16,090 bases of DNA from the NCBI GenBank assembly GCA_027578815.1, contig JANBTH010000494.1, positions 1 to 16,090 on the forward strand, given 5' to 3'. Each line of letters opens with the position of its first letter. Within the stretch, counting starts at the first letter, position 1. The notes below the pieces were generated by a model. That model ran no database searches. It saw only the letters and a program-made list of their open reading frames with translations, and was not told the origin of the DNA. Shown here piece after piece: positions 1 through 7,973 of the stretch. The DNA comes from Coemansia sp. RSA 1804 (taxonomy: Eukaryota; Kickxellomycota; Kickxellomycetes; Kickxellales; Kickxellaceae). A program made the translations under genes and the position numbers.

Positions 1-99
1 GCGCGCTTTTCTCCAGACGACAAGTACTCTCGGCAACGCGTTACATTGAAGCGCCGGTATGGCATTCTTCCTACGCAACAGCCTGAGATTGAGGCTTGA
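1..99 (+). CDS. 3' end of an unrecognised protein-coding gene (partial, left edge)
   Basis: Frame 1 is open from the first base to a TGA at 97-99 and encodes 32 residues. They are basic and look like a real C-terminus, with a DDKYSRQR stretch, a KRRYG stretch and LPTQQP near the end. GC is clearly higher than in the A-rich DNA that follows, as in other coding stretches of this window. The start and most of the protein lie outside the window. I do not recognise the family. The gene would be convergent with the Siva-like gene, leaving about 190 bp of A/T-rich DNA for both 3' ends. The short length is the main reason for doubt. Confidence 0.45.
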   Translation, partial: ARFSPDDKYSRQRVTLKRRYGILPTQQPEIEA

Positions 100-288
100 T
101 ACGGTAGAATTATTGTTTCTTTCTCTTTTTAGCCTCAAAAAGAAAAAATACACGAAAGACTTGATACTCATGGCTAAAGCAAGAGCAAAAAAAAAAGGAA
201 TCTTATTATTTGGCCTTCATGTAAAAAAAAAGATATTGAAAATGAAGATAGTACAATGGTTGTTACTACAGATGTGGGCATCGAACTG

Positions 289-678
289 TTAGCGGCTGCA
301 ATCGAAGCAAACAGAGCGTGTTTCATACTCGCCATAGTCAAAGATCGAGCATGTCGAGCAGAACGTATTGTTACAGCAATAGCATTGGAGCAGACACTTT
401 TCGCATTGCAGTTTTGAGCAATGGTGGCAGCGCATACCTGCGTCTGGTCCGGAGCGCGCTGTCGTACACTGCAAACACGAATCGCTTGGCAGGGGGTTGT
501 TGTCCTGATTCTTGGAGCCTCTGACTCGCTGTAACTGCAAGAGCTGGCCAAACTGGAGCAGCATCTGTGTTTTTCTTGCTGGGTCGACAGTGCCTCCTAG
601 GTTGACAGACTTTAACCGGGTTGATATGGAGCCTAGGTCATCGTTATAGTGCTGCTCCAGTTTTCTTTTTGTCGTCAT
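289..678 (-). CDS. SIVA1: Siva-family cysteine-rich zinc-binding protein
   Basis: A single-exon reading frame from ATG at 678 to TAA at 289 gives 129 residues, close to the usual Siva length. The N-terminal 60 residues are basic/polar and not distinctive. The C-terminal half has 13 cysteines (68, 71, 84, 87, 92, 95, 99, 101, 102, 107, 110, 124, 127), mostly as CxxC pairs, with CSTC followed by FDYGEYETRSVCFDC. Pair spacing, the CYCCxxxxC core and the tyrosine-glutamate before the last CxxC all match the zinc-binding C-terminal domain of the Siva family. In animals Siva binds the CD27 tail and other partners and acts in apoptosis and ubiquitination. Those partners are not expected in a fungus, so the cellular role here is unknown. 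The gene is divergent from POL3 and shares its promoter region. Another small cysteine-rich zinc fold is possible, but the match runs over the whole domain. Confidence 0.75.
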   Translation of the reverse strand: MTTKRKLEQHYNDDLGSISTRLKSVNLGGTVDPARKTQMLLQFGQLLQLQRVRGSKNQDNNPLPSDSCLQCTTARSGPDAGMRCHHCSKLQCEKCLLQCYCCNNTFCSTCSIFDYGEYETRSVCFDCSR

Positions 679-1223
679 CGGCTAGACTTTGCAGAATAGA
701 AAGAGAGAGGGGTGAAAACAGGCAGCCGTGTTACAGCGGTGGTGCAAATTGTAGGGTGAATTTGAAAAATGTAGTTAGAATAAATCTTGCAAAAGAGAGA
801 ATGTCAGAAAGAAGAACGCTGTAAAGCCAGCCTTGTGGCCAAAAATGGGTCAAACAAATCTTTCTCTCTATTTTTGCTTTCTGGCTTCAAAACAACAACT
901 CAGAAAGAATCGGACCCACACATGAAGCTTCTATTTCCACCATCTCAAGATCAAGTCAAAAGATCAAGCACGAAACGCCATAGTGACGCGCGATCGCTGG
1001 TCACTACGCGCTGGAGAAAACCAACAGGCACGCGTCACACGAACAAAAAGGAGACAAGATGAAAAAACCTCATCTCATTTCTTTGGCTCAACAGTGCTTT
1101 CATTCTCCTTGGTCTTGTGTTTTTCTTCTTACTGGAGAACTTTTTACAGCCGAGCCAAATTTCCTTCTGCTTCCTTTTTTGTCTTTATTTGCTTTAGCCC
1201 ACCATAAATCCAAGCACAGCACA
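679..1223. promoter_or_regulatory. Divergent promoter region between the Siva-like gene and POL3
   Basis: This 545-bp gap separates two divergent start codons. It holds the ACGCG cluster at 986-1035 and, next to POL3, a pyrimidine-rich stretch (about 1075-1200) of the kind that often lies near fungal transcription starts. I see no convincing TATA box. An in-frame ATG at 1059 opens onto POL3 without a stop, but the 55 residues it would add are hydrophobic and unlike polymerase delta N-termini, so I treat this stretch as leader or promoter. Confidence 0.6.
986..1035 (+). promoter_or_regulatory. Cluster of MCB-like (ACGCG) sites upstream of POL3
   Basis: ACGCG occurs at 986-990, 1006-1010 and 1030-1034. 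The last is a full palindromic MluI box, ACGCGT, at 1030-1035. Three cores fall within 50 bp, 190-240 bp before the POL3 start. In ascomycete yeasts ACGCGT is bound by MBF and drives G1/S transcription of DNA synthesis genes, POL3 included. The same control here is inferred from motif and position; the sites could also affect the divergent Siva-like gene. Confidence 0.55.
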
Positions 1224-4200
1224 ATGGGAGTTGCGGACGAGCAGAATGGCAGCTGCGGACACAGCAAGAAGAGACAGCCTGGGTTCACAGTGTCTTCGCA
1301 AGCACCGAGCCCCCTGAGCACACAGAACAAGCGTGCTCGACTGAGCAAGGCAAAGTCAAAGGCAGGCGACATGATGGTGCTGGACGATGCTGCGGCAGAT
1401 ATTTCTCTTCCAAAAGACTTTTCGCACGAGCTTGCAGAGCTGGAGGAGTCCGATATGTATATCGACGACCCGACAAAGCTGTGGCCACGCAAGGAGGCCG
1501 CTCCGCTTGACCCTCGGGTCCAGAAGCTGGTGTTCCAGCAGATGGAGATTGACGAACACTTTGTTGTTGAGCGTAACGAAGTGCTGGCACGCCTGTACGG
1601 CGTTACAGAGGAGGGCCACTCTGTGGCATGCTTTGTCCACGGGTTCTTTCCGTACTTTTACTGCCCAGCGCCCGCCAACTTTAAGGAGGAGAGCATACCA
1701 GCAGTCATTGCCGAGCTCAACCGACTAGCCGACAGCAATAGCAGCAACAGCAATAACAGCGCTGGCAAGAGCGTAGCGATTGTTGACATTGAGATGTGCA
1801 TGAGGGAGCCGCTTTTCGGATACCATGGAAACGTAAAGGCGCCGTTCTTCAAGGTTATTGTACGCAACCAAAAGCTAGTGCGTCCTGTCTCACAGATTGT
1901 TAAGCGTGGATTCAACGTCCCTGGGACCGGCACGTACTCTGCAACGGCGTACGAAAGCAACCTTGAGTTTATAGTCCGCTTTATGGTTGATACCGACGTT
2001 GTCGGCGCTAGCTGGGTGGAGCTTCCCGCTGGCAAGTACACTGTGCGCACAAAGGGCATCACGTTTTGCCAGTACGAGGCCGACATAGACTACAAGGATC
2101 TTGTTTCACACGACCCCGTTGGTGAGTGGTCCAAGGTGGCGCCACTGCGTATCTTGAGTCTTGACATTGAGTGCGCCGGGCGGCCAGGCGTGTTTCCTGA
2201 GGCCAAGCACGATCCGGTGATCCAGATCGCCAATGTTGTGACGATCCAGGGCCAGAAGCAGCCGTTTATCCGCAACGTCTTCACGTTAGACACATGCGCT
2301 CCGATTCCTGGTGTTCACGTGCTTAGCTTTCAGAACGAAGCCAACATGCTGCTGAGGTGGAAGGACTTTCTGCAGACCTGTGATCCTGACATCGTCATCG
2401 GATATAACACAACCGACTTTGACTTGCCGTATCTGCTCGATCGCGCGGAGGCGCTTGGCGCAGATGGGTTTGCGTTTCTCGGGCGGGTACGCGACATCCG
2501 GACAAAGGTGGGGACGTCGCACTTTTCGAGCAAGGCGTACGGCGCGCGCGATTCCAAGGTCATCAACATGGAGGGCCGTGTTCAGTTTGATGTGCTGGCA
2601 GCCATGCGCAGGGAGTACAAGCTGCGGTCGTTTTCACTCAACGCAGTGTCGGCCAAGTTCCTTGGAGAGCAGAAGGAGGATGTGCCGTATTCGATCATTA
2701 CCGATCTGCAGAACGAGAGCCCCGAGACGCGCAGGCGCCTGGCTGTGTACTGCCTAAAGGATGCATTTCTCCCACAGCGTTTGGTGGACAAGCTCATGTT
2801 TCTGGTCAACTCGATGGAGATGGCGCGCGTCACTGGCATTCCGTTCAACTACCTGCTTACGCGCGGACAGCAGATTAAGGTTGTGAGTCAGCTGTACAGA
2901 CACGCGCTGCGTCAGAACCTGGTTGTACCAGTCATTGAGGCACAGGGCGGTGACAACCAATACGAAGGCGCAACAGTCATCGAGCCTAAGCGTGGCTACT
3001 ATGACATCCCGATTGCCACGCTTGACTTTGCTTCTCTGTATCCGTCAATCATGATGGCTCACAATCTGTGCTATACGACATTGCTTAACAAATCGACCAT
3101 CGAGCGCCTAGGGCTTGTTCGAGACGTCGACTATGTTGTCACTCCCACCAACGATTGTTTTGTAAAGTCGACCAAGCGTATCGGGCTGCTGCCCCATATT
3201 CTGGGTGAGCTTCTGTCAGCACGCAAGCAGGCCAAGTCTGATATGAAGAAGGAGACCGATCCATTCAAGATCCAGGTCCTGAATGGTCGCCAGCTTGCGT
3301 TGAAAATTAGTGCCAACTCCGTGTACGGCTTCACGGGTGCTCTCAATGGCCGGCTACCCTGTCTGCAGATATCAGCGTCCGTCACTGCCTTTGGCCGCGA
3401 CATGATCCAACAGACTGTCGAGGAGGTTGAAAAGCACTACACCATTGCCAATGGCTACCAGCACGACGCGACGGTCATCTACGGCGACACTGACTCGGTG
3501 ATGGTGAACTTTGGCGTGAAGACACTGGAGGAGGCCATGAAGCTTGGCACGGAAGCTGCCGACCACGTCACGGAGCGGTTTGTCAAGCCAATAAAGCTTG
3601 AGTTTGAGAAGGTGTACTTTCCGTATCTGCTTATCAACAAGAAGCGCTATGCGGGGCTGTACTGGACGCGTCCCGAGAAGTACGACAAGCTTGACACCAA
3701 GGGTCTCGAGACCGTGCGCCGTGATAACTGTCAGCTTGTTCCTCTTGTCTTGGATACATGTCTGAAGATGCTGCTGATCGATCGCAATGTGGATGGCGCT
3801 GTAGAGTATGCAAAGAGTATCATTGCCGATCTGTTGCAGAACAAGATTGATCTATCGATGCTTGTCATCTCCAAGCAGCTGTCAAAGCTGGACTACGACG
3901 GGAAGCAGGCGCATGTGGAGCTGGCCAAGCGGATGCGGAAGCGCGATCCTGGATCGGCTCCGCAGCTTGGCGACCGTGTGCCGTATGTGCTTATCAAGGG
4001 CACCAAAAACGCCAAGGCCTACGAGAAGGCTGAGGACCCGATATATGTGCTGGAGAACAACCTCCCAATTGACATCGCCTACTACATCGAGCACCAGCTC
4101 ACAAATCCTCTGACGCGCATATTCGAGCCGGTTCTGGGCAGCAAGGTGACTTCCTTATTCAAGGGCAGCCACACGCGCACCGTGCACGTGGCTGCGCCAA

Positions 4201-4529
4201 CGACTGGCGCCATGGCGCGATTCATGGTCAAAACAAACACTTGTCTCGCCTGCAAGACGCCGCTGAAGAAGGATGAGCAGCACAAGGCCGTGTGCAGACA
4301 CTGTGTGGCCGCTCTTCCCGAGATTTATGTGCGCAACACCGACACAATGCGCGAGCTCGAGATGCGCTATGCGCGGCTGTGGACCGAATGCCAGCGCTGT
4401 CAGGGCTCCATCAACAATGAGGTTGTCTGCACCAACAGCGACTGCCCTATTTTCTACATGCGCAAGAAGGCGCAGAAGGATGCCGAGGACCAGGCCAAGG
4501 TCATGGAGCGCTTTGACTACTCGTGGTGA
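1224..4529 (+). CDS. POL3: DNA polymerase delta catalytic subunit
   Basis: This uninterrupted frame encodes 1101 residues from ATG 1224, matching yeast Pol3 (about 1097) and human POLD1 (1107). The enzyme is the replicative family B polymerase for the lagging strand and repair, working in the nucleus with PCNA. Basic, nuclear-signal-like patches (SKKRQ; KRARLSKAKSK) lie at the N-terminus. The 3'-5' exonuclease motifs are intact: Exo I D314-I-E316, Exo II with D400 in GYNTTDFDLPYL, and Exo III Y509-C-L-K-D513. Polymerase motif A is DFASLYPSI (D601), motif B is KISANSVYG, and motif C is YGDTDS (D755, D757). The C-terminus has CysA zinc (C1007, C1010, C1024, C1027) and CysB, the 4Fe-4S site (C1056, C1059, C1069, C1074). 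A Ser/Asn run coded by AGC/AAC-type codons (about 1731-1762) is a small lineage insertion. I chose 1224 over the in-frame ATG 1059 for length and for the good A at -3, G at +4 context. Confidence 0.97.
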   Translation: MGVADEQNGSCGHSKKRQPGFTVSSQAPSPLSTQNKRARLSKAKSKAGDMMVLDDAAADISLPKDFSHELAELEESDMYIDDPTKLWPRKEAAPLDPRVQKLVFQQMEIDEHFVVERNEVLARLYGVTEEGHSVACFVHGFFPYFYCPAPANFKEESIPAVIAELNRLADSNSSNSNNSAGKSVAIVDIEMCMREPLFGYHGNVKAPFFKVIVRNQKLVRPVSQIVKRGFNVPGTGTYSATAYESNLEFIVRFMVDTDVVGASWVELPAGKYTVRTKGITFCQYEADIDYKDLVSHDPVGEWSKVAPLRILSLDIECAGRPGVFPEAKHDPVIQIANVVTIQGQKQPFIRNVFTLDTCAPIPGVHVLSFQNEANMLLRWKDFLQTCDPDIVIGYNTTDFDLPYLLDRAEALGADGFAFLGRVRDIRTKVGTSHFSSKAYGARDSKVINMEGRVQFDVLAAMRREYKLRSFSLNAVSAKFLGEQKEDVPYSIITDLQNESPETRRRLAVYCLKDAFLPQRLVDKLMFLVNSMEMARVTGIPFNYLLTRGQQIKVVSQLYRHALRQNLVVPVIEAQGGDNQYEGATVIEPKRGYYDIPIATLDFASLYPSIMMAHNLCYTTLLNKSTIERLGLVRDVDYVVTPTNDCFVKSTKRIGLLPHILGELLSARKQAKSDMKKETDPFKIQVLNGRQLALKISANSVYGFTGALNGRLPCLQISASVTAFGRDMIQQTVEEVEKHYTIANGYQHDATVIYGDTDSVMVNFGVKTLEEAMKLGTEAADHVTERFVKPIKLEFEKVYFPYLLINKKRYAGLYWTRPEKYDKLDTKGLETVRRDNCQLVPLVLDTCLKMLLIDRNVDGAVEYAKSIIADLLQNKIDLSMLVISKQLSKLDYDGKQAHVELAKRMRKRDPGSAPQLGDRVPYVLIKGTKNAKAYEKAEDPIYVLENNLPIDIAYYIEHQLTNPLTRIFEPVLGSKVTSLFKGSHTRTVHVAAPTTGAMARFMVKTNTCLACKTPLKKDEQHKAVCRHCVAALPEIYVRNTDTMRELEMRYARLWTECQRCQGSINNEVVCTNSDCPIFYMRKKAQKDAEDQAKVMERFDYSW

Positions 4530-4824
4530 GGTGGGATGAGCGCAGGAAGCATGTTAGTGTTTATTTCTGTTTTTTTTTGTTGCACGGGCTTATTGCAGAA
4601 TCCCCACAATCTGAACATCGACTCCATCAACAATTTGTACGCTTTGCTTTTTGCTTCGATCGTCGCCATGTTTGGTGGTGGAGCTCTAAAGTTTTTTGTT
4701 TTTTTTTGTTTGTTTGTTTGTTTGTGATTGCGTCAATTGCATTTCTGGTTGTCTCTTGTTTTCCTCCTTTTCTTTCCAGCCCGTTTTTTTGTTCTGTACT
4801 ACTATTGTTCTTGCTGGTGCTGTG
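4530..4824. other. T-rich 3' region of POL3 and SH3-gene leader
   Basis: No gene seen here. The + strand is strongly T-rich, with long T runs at about 4567-4577 and 4692-4710 and a GTTT tetranucleotide repeat at about 4707-4725. It probably contains the POL3 3' UTR and polyadenylation zone, then the promoter or leader of the SH3 gene. I see no AATAAA hexamer. Confidence 0.5.
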
Positions 4825-5333
4825 ATGGATTCCGCTTCTTCTCCCAAAGGTTAGTATGACGATGTGGGTTTGCTTGGTCTGTGCGGTGAAAGCAAGAAAG
4901 TGATCTAATAACGGCATACATGTGCAATATCTGCTGCTGCTCCGTTTTTGCCACAACCACCTTGCTTGGCTGTGGAGTAGAAAAAGCCATTGTCCGCGAC
5001 TTTGCGTACGCACAGGACGACCCGCGATTCGAGGCCACATTCAATGATGTGGAGGCGGAAGAAGAGGCTGACACCGGGAACGAATCAGATCCGTGGTCTT
5101 CGTTTGAAGGAGGTGGACCAGATGCGCACATCGGCGACGAAGAAGGCGCCAATGGTGCTATGTGGAAGGCAAGGGCAGTGTATGACTTTGAGGCTGAGAA
5201 TCCAACCGAGCTTGAGTTTGCGGAAAATGACATTCTCTACATTACATATAAACAGTGCAAGGGCTGGCTTGTTGGCTACAAGGGTGATCAGGTGGGCTTA
5301 ATTCCTGAAAACTACGTGGAAATGCTTGACTGA
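4825..5333 (+). CDS. skb5: Small SH3-domain adaptor, Skb5/Nbp2-like (two exons)
   Basis: I read two exons, 4825-4849 and 4981-5333, joined across a 131-nt intron, giving 125 residues. Exon 1 starts at ATG with G at -3 and +4 and encodes MDSASSPK plus one base. Exon 2 restores the frame with EKAIVRDFAY. Residues 12-22 (RDFAYAQDDPR), a following acidic stretch and a single C-terminal SH3 domain make up the protein. The SH3 has the ALYDF-type start (ARAVYDFEAENPTELEF), GWLVG, and GLIPENYV at the end. This order and length fit fission yeast Skb5 and budding yeast Nbp2, which tie SH3 binding to PAK kinase signalling or to a PP2C phosphatase in stress and cell-wall signalling. An unspliced reading from ATG 4920 gives an odd cysteine-rich N-terminus coded by intron sequence, so I reject it. 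Confidence 0.8.
4850..4980 (+). other. Intron of the SH3 adaptor gene with tandem acceptor
   Basis: The donor is GTTAGT at 4850-4855. The 3' end reads GAGTAG at 4975-4980, a NAGNAG tandem acceptor. TAG at 4980 is the likely main site; use of GAG at 4977 would add one valine without changing frame. A CTAATAAC sequence near 4906 resembles a branch site but lies about 70 nt from the acceptor. Confidence 0.65.
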
Positions 5334-5992
5334 AAAGCAAGCGCCGTGGTAGCGTCGTGCTTCTCTTTGTCTCTTCTTTTTCTTTTTGAAGGTCAAACAA
5401 AATCCCACTAATTGGACATCTTCATTCAATGTATAAATCAATTGCGTTGTTTCCATGACCGGGCTGGCCGACCGCGTGGAGCTGGCTGCCCTTCTCGCAC
5501 TCTATCACTGTGTGGAATTGCATTTCTTTTGGGAAACCTTGGTGTTGGGAATAACAAACGTCATGTGTGTGTTTATTGAACAGTCTACTGATCAGTGGAA
5601 ATTGCTGAAACTACGGAACCGGCGTTATTGCCGGTCTTAAAAGTCAAACACACAGTAACTCAATTGAGCGATAAACTGTGACATGTCCAATCACACTTTA
5701 TTACTCTCTATTACCAAAAACAACACGCCTGCTGCTAGTCAGGAACTAACCAGCTTCTTTTTTACCCTACAACCAATGAATTGGAGCTGCACTCTAGTCA
5801 TTCTTTGTATGGCCAGTTCGATGGTCCACCTGTTCTGTTTCCAATAACTTCTACAACTGTGAGAAGGTTGGGAGGGGGTCTTGAAAAAGTTCCGTTATGG
5901 CGATTGCTAAATCTGGTCGGCGGAAATGGAGAAGATTGCCATCCTCGCTTTCTTTTTTGGACCTTCCAGCCATGCCGCCACAATTCTAGTGG

Positions 5993-6016
5993 CTGGTAAC
6001 TACACAGAGTTACCAG
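5993..6016. repeat. Perfect 9-bp inverted repeat, 6-nt loop
   Basis: CTGGTAACT at 5993-6001 and its exact complement AGTTACCAG at 6008-6016 enclose ACACAG. It could fold as a hairpin in RNA or be a dimer binding site. It lies about 510 bp upstream of the CAP start codon. The role is unknown. Confidence 0.6.
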
Positions 6017-6283
6017 TTATCGAATAGGAAGATAGTAAAAATGATCTTGTATTACCCCACCAGCCAACCAGATTATTTTGCAGATACTGCAGAGCTAATG
6101 GAAGCCCTCCGTCAAATAAACACCATTGCGCTATACTCATTGACCTTTCTTTTGCCTTGCTTTCTCTCAAAACAGCCAAGGTTTGTACGGAACAGATGCA
6201 AAGATTGTAATGTTGCTTCTATACTGCTTGAAAATGTGCAGAACATCTCATGGCCGTCCCGCCTGCCGATTTTTGCAGAACGG

Positions 6284-6292
6284 TATATAAAG
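6284..6292 (+). promoter_or_regulatory. TATA box of the CAP-domain gene
   Basis: TATATAAAG is a near-ideal TATA box, 235 nt before the ATG at 6527. A start site a few tens of bases downstream would leave a leader of roughly 180-200 nt, rich in C and T near the start codon. A strong TATA box fits a regulated, highly expressed secreted protein. Confidence 0.6.
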
Positions 6293-6526
6293 AACGACGA
6301 TACTCTCAGCCCTTTGCATGCGTGTCTCCTGTAGCCATATACGCTCTAGATTCCCCTTTCTCTATCGTCTCAACTAAAAGCAGGTCTTTATTTTACGTAT
6401 CTTTTACGCCGTCATCCTTGTTACTTTACTGTTACGAAAATCCTTGTTGTACACCTTTCAAGTGTCACATATATCCGAATTTTACTTGTAAACCACCCCT
6501 CACCCCTCTTTCCGTCAAATTAAAAA

Positions 6527-7345
6527 ATGAAGTTCATCAGCACCACTTCTCTCGTTGCCCTGGCTGCAACTCTTGCGACTTCCGCGCAGGCCGCCCCAGC
6601 CGCCAGACTCGATTTTGGTAATTTCCTTGATTCATTCTCTAGCTACCTCAACCAAAATCATCACAACCATCCAGCCACCAAAACCGTCTATGTCACCCTT
6701 GGCTATGGTGAGACTGCGTCTACTCCCACGACTTCCTGGGGCATAGATACCGAGAAGCCCGCCGAATTCGGAAGTCTCGGATCCGATATGAATGTCCCTA
6801 CCGATGCTGAGGCTTCGGACTCGTCCTCAGAGTCGGATGATATCGCAACTGATGGTCAAGAGACTCCTTCATCCACCGCCTCCTCCTCTGCACCGGCATC
6901 TGAAGAATCATCTTCATCGTCATCCGACGGCGCTGGAGCCTCGGACTGGGTGACCCAGATGGTATGCCGCGTAAACGTTGTCCGTTCCCAGAATGGCGCT
7001 CAGCCGCTTGGCATCTCTTCGGAGCTAAACAAGCTTTCTCAAGGCCAGTCCGATTACCAGAACAGCATCAACCAGATGACCCACTCGAACCCTGCTGGTG
7101 GTTTGGGCGACCGTCTAAGCGCAATTGGTGTCTCCTGGGCAAGCGCCGCAGAGAATGTTGCTGCTGGCATGCAGACGCCCGAAGAGGCCCAGGATGCCTG
7201 GGAGAAGAGCTCTGGCCACTTTGAAAACATGGTCAACCCAAGCATGGCGTACTTTGGTGCTGCCCGCACAAACAACTACTACACCCAAGAGTTCTACGGG
7301 GTCTCAGGCGGTGCTCGCGCCCAGGACATTCCGCAATGCAACTGA
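6527..7345 (+). CDS. Secreted CAP/SCP (PR-1-like) domain protein
   Basis: One exon of 272 residues starts at an ATG in A-rich context (AAAAAATGAAG). Residues 1-22 form a signal peptide (MKF, hydrophobic core, SAQA/A cleavage). A linker rich in Ser, Thr, Glu and Asp follows (about 62-140, including SSSSSS) and is likely O-glycosylated. The CAP domain spans about 141-262. The family's four cavity residues are present: H186 in MTHSN, E209 in AENVAAG, and E226 and H231 in WEKSSGH. C147 and C271 could form a disulfide. CAP proteins (yeast Pry proteins, plant PR-1) are secreted and many bind sterols or other lipids; some are effectors of fungus-host contact. Which applies here is not visible. Its 3' end faces the alpha-arrestin gene. 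Confidence 0.92.
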   Translation: MKFISTTSLVALAATLATSAQAAPAARLDFGNFLDSFSSYLNQNHHNHPATKTVYVTLGYGETASTPTTSWGIDTEKPAEFGSLGSDMNVPTDAEASDSSSESDDIATDGQETPSSTASSSAPASEESSSSSSDGAGASDWVTQMVCRVNVVRSQNGAQPLGISSELNKLSQGQSDYQNSINQMTHSNPAGGLGDRLSAIGVSWASAAENVAAGMQTPEEAQDAWEKSSGHFENMVNPSMAYFGAARTNNYYTQEFYGVSGGARAQDIPQCN

Positions 7346-7973
7346 TATTGTCTGGTACAGAACAAGAAGATGACAAAGTCAGAGTGCGTACATTAAAGGG
7401 AGAGTGGGGCCGATGTGTGAGAATGTCACCGTTTGTATTACCGTATTATTGTAGTTGGCGTTTAAGCTTGCCTTTTCTTCTTTTTTTACTTTTCTTTGTT
7501 ATCTGTTATGTTATTTTATGTTTTTGTGCTTATTCCTTTTGAAAGAGTGATACATAATCAAAAAGTAAAGGATGGGCATTTGTGCTAGAAAGATGGGAAC
7601 AAACACGCACTACAGTCATTGTTGACAATGTCAATACTGCCAGCTTTGGTTTAATAAACGTGAATGCAATGGTAATAGTGTAGTAAGCCGGTGTTTGACA
7701 ATGTTTGTAGACAAAGGCGCTGTAAAGTTAAATTGTTATCGTTTTCTGCGTGGGAAGAGTGCAGCAAATGCATAAAGAAAATAATAATAAAATAATGCGC
7801 TATTCAAGGTGGCAACCACAGAGGGTTGGGTTGGCCATATTAACAATTGAAGACGACAACTAGCAGATATTGCTTCTGCTTTCATTTGGCCTGATCCAAA
7901 GAAAATATTGCCAATCCAGCATAGCATACATGCAGAGGAAGTGAACAAAAAGATTGCTGCATTCACATGCATA
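7346..7973. other. Convergent 3' region between the CAP and alpha-arrestin genes
   Basis: No gene seen here. The + strand is T-rich at about 7470-7540, and AATAAA at 7653-7658 is a possible polyadenylation signal, though it lies 308 nt past the CAP stop. Short A-rich repeats of the AAT type at about 7778-7794 precede the arrestin stop. The region should contain the 3' UTRs of both genes. Confidence 0.5.

Larger units (their letters stand above)
5334..6526. other. Gene-poor 1.2-kb region with palindromes, then the CAP-gene promoter
   Basis: I see no convincing gene; the open frames are short, overlapping and of poor composition. The left half should hold the 3' end of the SH3 gene. At 5587-5691 several perfect palindromes cluster, and a 9-bp inverted repeat with a 6-nt loop lies at 5993-6016. 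The right part is the promoter and leader of the CAP gene, with a TATA box and a C-rich stretch (about 6492-6516) before the start. I found no tRNA B-box. Confidence 0.5.

Noticed and set aside
36..41. ACGCGT near the left edge as an MCB site
   Set aside because: It lies inside the presumed coding end of the first gene, far from any promoter, so it is probably chance.
4920..4980. Cysteine-rich N-terminus for the SH3 gene from ATG 4920
   Set aside because: It is better explained as intron sequence. Exon 4825-4849 with a GTTAGT donor joins in frame to residues that fit the family.
5411..5691. MITE bounded by 9-bp inverted repeats
   Set aside because: The repeats do not extend beyond 9 bp and there is no clear target-site duplication; reported only as part of the palindrome finding.
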